Shown here: piece by piece, positions 12,041 through 12,846 of the stretch
How the letters are laid out: every line of letters starts with the position of its first letter
How positions within the stretch are numbered: position 1 is the stretch's first letter
DNA from: CSSED10-109M sp964349455
GTDB lineage: Bacteria; Bacillota_I; Bacilli_A; RF39; UBA660
Length of the DNA: 12,846 nucleotides
Direction of reading: 5' to 3'
Assembly: GCA_964349455.1 (NCBI GenBank)
Contig: CAYGGG010000024.1
Span: forward strand, 1-12,846
The notes under the pieces: model-generated
What the model saw: only the letters and a program-made list of their open reading frames with translations
Database searches by the model: none
What the model was told of the DNA's origin: nothing
Made by a program: the position numbers and the translations under genes

Positions 12041-12846
12041 TTAAAATCCTAAATAAATTAAAAATACCACAAAAATTAAAGTAATTATAATTGCATTTAC
12101 CTGTTCAACAATTGATGTTTTGTTTTTTATCCCCAAAGATGCCGCTATCATTACCCCAGAAATCAATCCTCCAATATGAGCTGCATTATTAATCCCTGGA
12201 ATCATAAACCCTAATAATAAATTTAACATAATTAATGGAATAAGTTGCGATTGCATCATATTCCCTAAATAAATACGATAATGGTAACCAAAATATAATA
12301 GTGCACCAAGTAAACCAAAAATAGCACCCGAAGCACCAGCACTCGTTCCTTGAAAGAAAACCATTGATAACAAACTGGCAATAATAATCGATAACAAATA
12401 TATTGTTATATACTTGACTCGCCCAAAAAGATTTTCAATCTGCGGGCCAATAATATATAAAGCATAATTATTAAATAACAAATGAGTGATTCCAATATGA
12501 ATAAAACCATTGGTTAATAATCGAAAATATTCGCCATCGCGAATTAATGGCGGGAAACTTGCTCCAAAATTTATTAACGTTATGCTATCGGTACTTCCCT
12601 TGCCCAAAATATACATCAAAAGAAAAATTAAAACATTAACGGCAATTAAACCATAAGTAACATATGGTTTTTTTTCAGAAAAAACTTCAGCATTTTTTTT
12701 AGCCTCACGAACACTTTTTTTATTAATTTCAGTGGATATTTTCATCATTAATTGTTCTCCTTTTTCTTTAAAATTGGTTTTTTCAAAAATAGCCGGAAAT
12801 TCTTTAACAATAATACTATTTTTCAAATCATCCCAAGTCTTAAAAC
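12041..12846 (-). CDS. Rhomboid-family intramembrane serine protease (GluP/YqgP-like), 5' end outside the window
   Basis: Rhomboids cut transmembrane segments inside the lipid bilayer with a Ser-His dyad. The catalytic serine lies in GASG (codon 12329-12331) and the histidine in NNAAHIGG (codon 12176-12178). HIGITHLLFN, whose Asn helps form the oxyanion hole, is also present. At least six hydrophobic spans follow a soluble N-terminal part. The frame has no stop up to the window edge, reading through a TTG at 12826, so I treat the gene as 5'-partial; GluP/YqgP-type rhomboids carry an N-terminal cytosolic domain that would fit. An alternative start is ATG 12748, preceded by AAAGGAG at 8 bases, giving 235 residues. 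A small membrane protein gene follows 10 bases downstream. Confidence 0.88.
   Translation of the reverse strand, partial: FKTWDDLKNSIIVKEFPAIFEKTNFKEKGEQLMMKISTEINKKSVREAKKNAEVFSEKKPYVTYGLIAVNVLIFLLMYILGKGSTDSITLINFGASFPPLIRDGEYFRLLTNGFIHIGITHLLFNNYALYIIGPQIENLFGRVKYITIYLLSIIIASLLSMVFFQGTSAGASGAIFGLLGALLYFGYHYRIYLGNMMQSQLIPLIMLNLLLGFMIPGINNAAHIGGLISGVMIAASLGIKNKTSIVEQVNAIIITLIFVVFLIYLGF

Overview
The window is AT-rich DNA from a low-GC Gram-positive-type bacterium that most likely builds a peptidoglycan wall. Tryptophan is encoded by TGG and the transketolase gene ends in TGA, so the standard bacterial code is used, not the Mycoplasma code. Ribosome binding sites are strong (AAGGAGG, or the GGTGAT variant). 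A FemABX-type gene implies branched peptidoglycan. The gene order lexA / small membrane gene / tkt / yneF matches the Bacillus-Staphylococcus arrangement. I would place it in the Bacilli or a deep lineage near the Mollicutes root, but the sequence does not fix the genus.

Layout. A FemX-like gene (+) at the left edge converges on the str operon (-): rpsL, rpsG, fusA, tuf. The two units share a bidirectional terminator. The str operon has a near-consensus promoter overlapping the 3' end of tgt, and tuf has a second promoter of its own. Next, reading leftwards on the minus strand, come tkt-yneF, a stand-alone 602-residue prepilin-type protein with a GLUG-repeat body, and tgt (queuosine tRNA modification). 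To the right of tkt lies a divergent SOS locus. lexA (+) and a 56-residue single-span membrane protein (-) share 126 bp holding two LexA boxes, one inside each core promoter. The right end holds a rhomboid protease (-), whose reading frame runs off the window, and a translationally coupled 55-residue two-span membrane protein.

Regulation and function. Most transcription units can be bounded from the sequence by a promoter and a hairpin terminator. In three cases the next promoter is embedded in, or directly abuts, the previous unit's terminator, showing unusual compaction. The str genes provide the decoding-site protein S12, S7 and the elongation factors. lexA represses itself and the small membrane gene, which sits where yneA/sosA division inhibitors sit in relatives.

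Most worth a second look are the LexA-controlled 56-residue protein, the pilin-GLUG fusion, the Pro-to-Ile change in the S12 streptomycin loop, and the small rhomboid-coupled membrane protein. No tRNA, rRNA, CRISPR array, insertion sequence or origin was seen. No gene-free stretch exceeds 300 bases.
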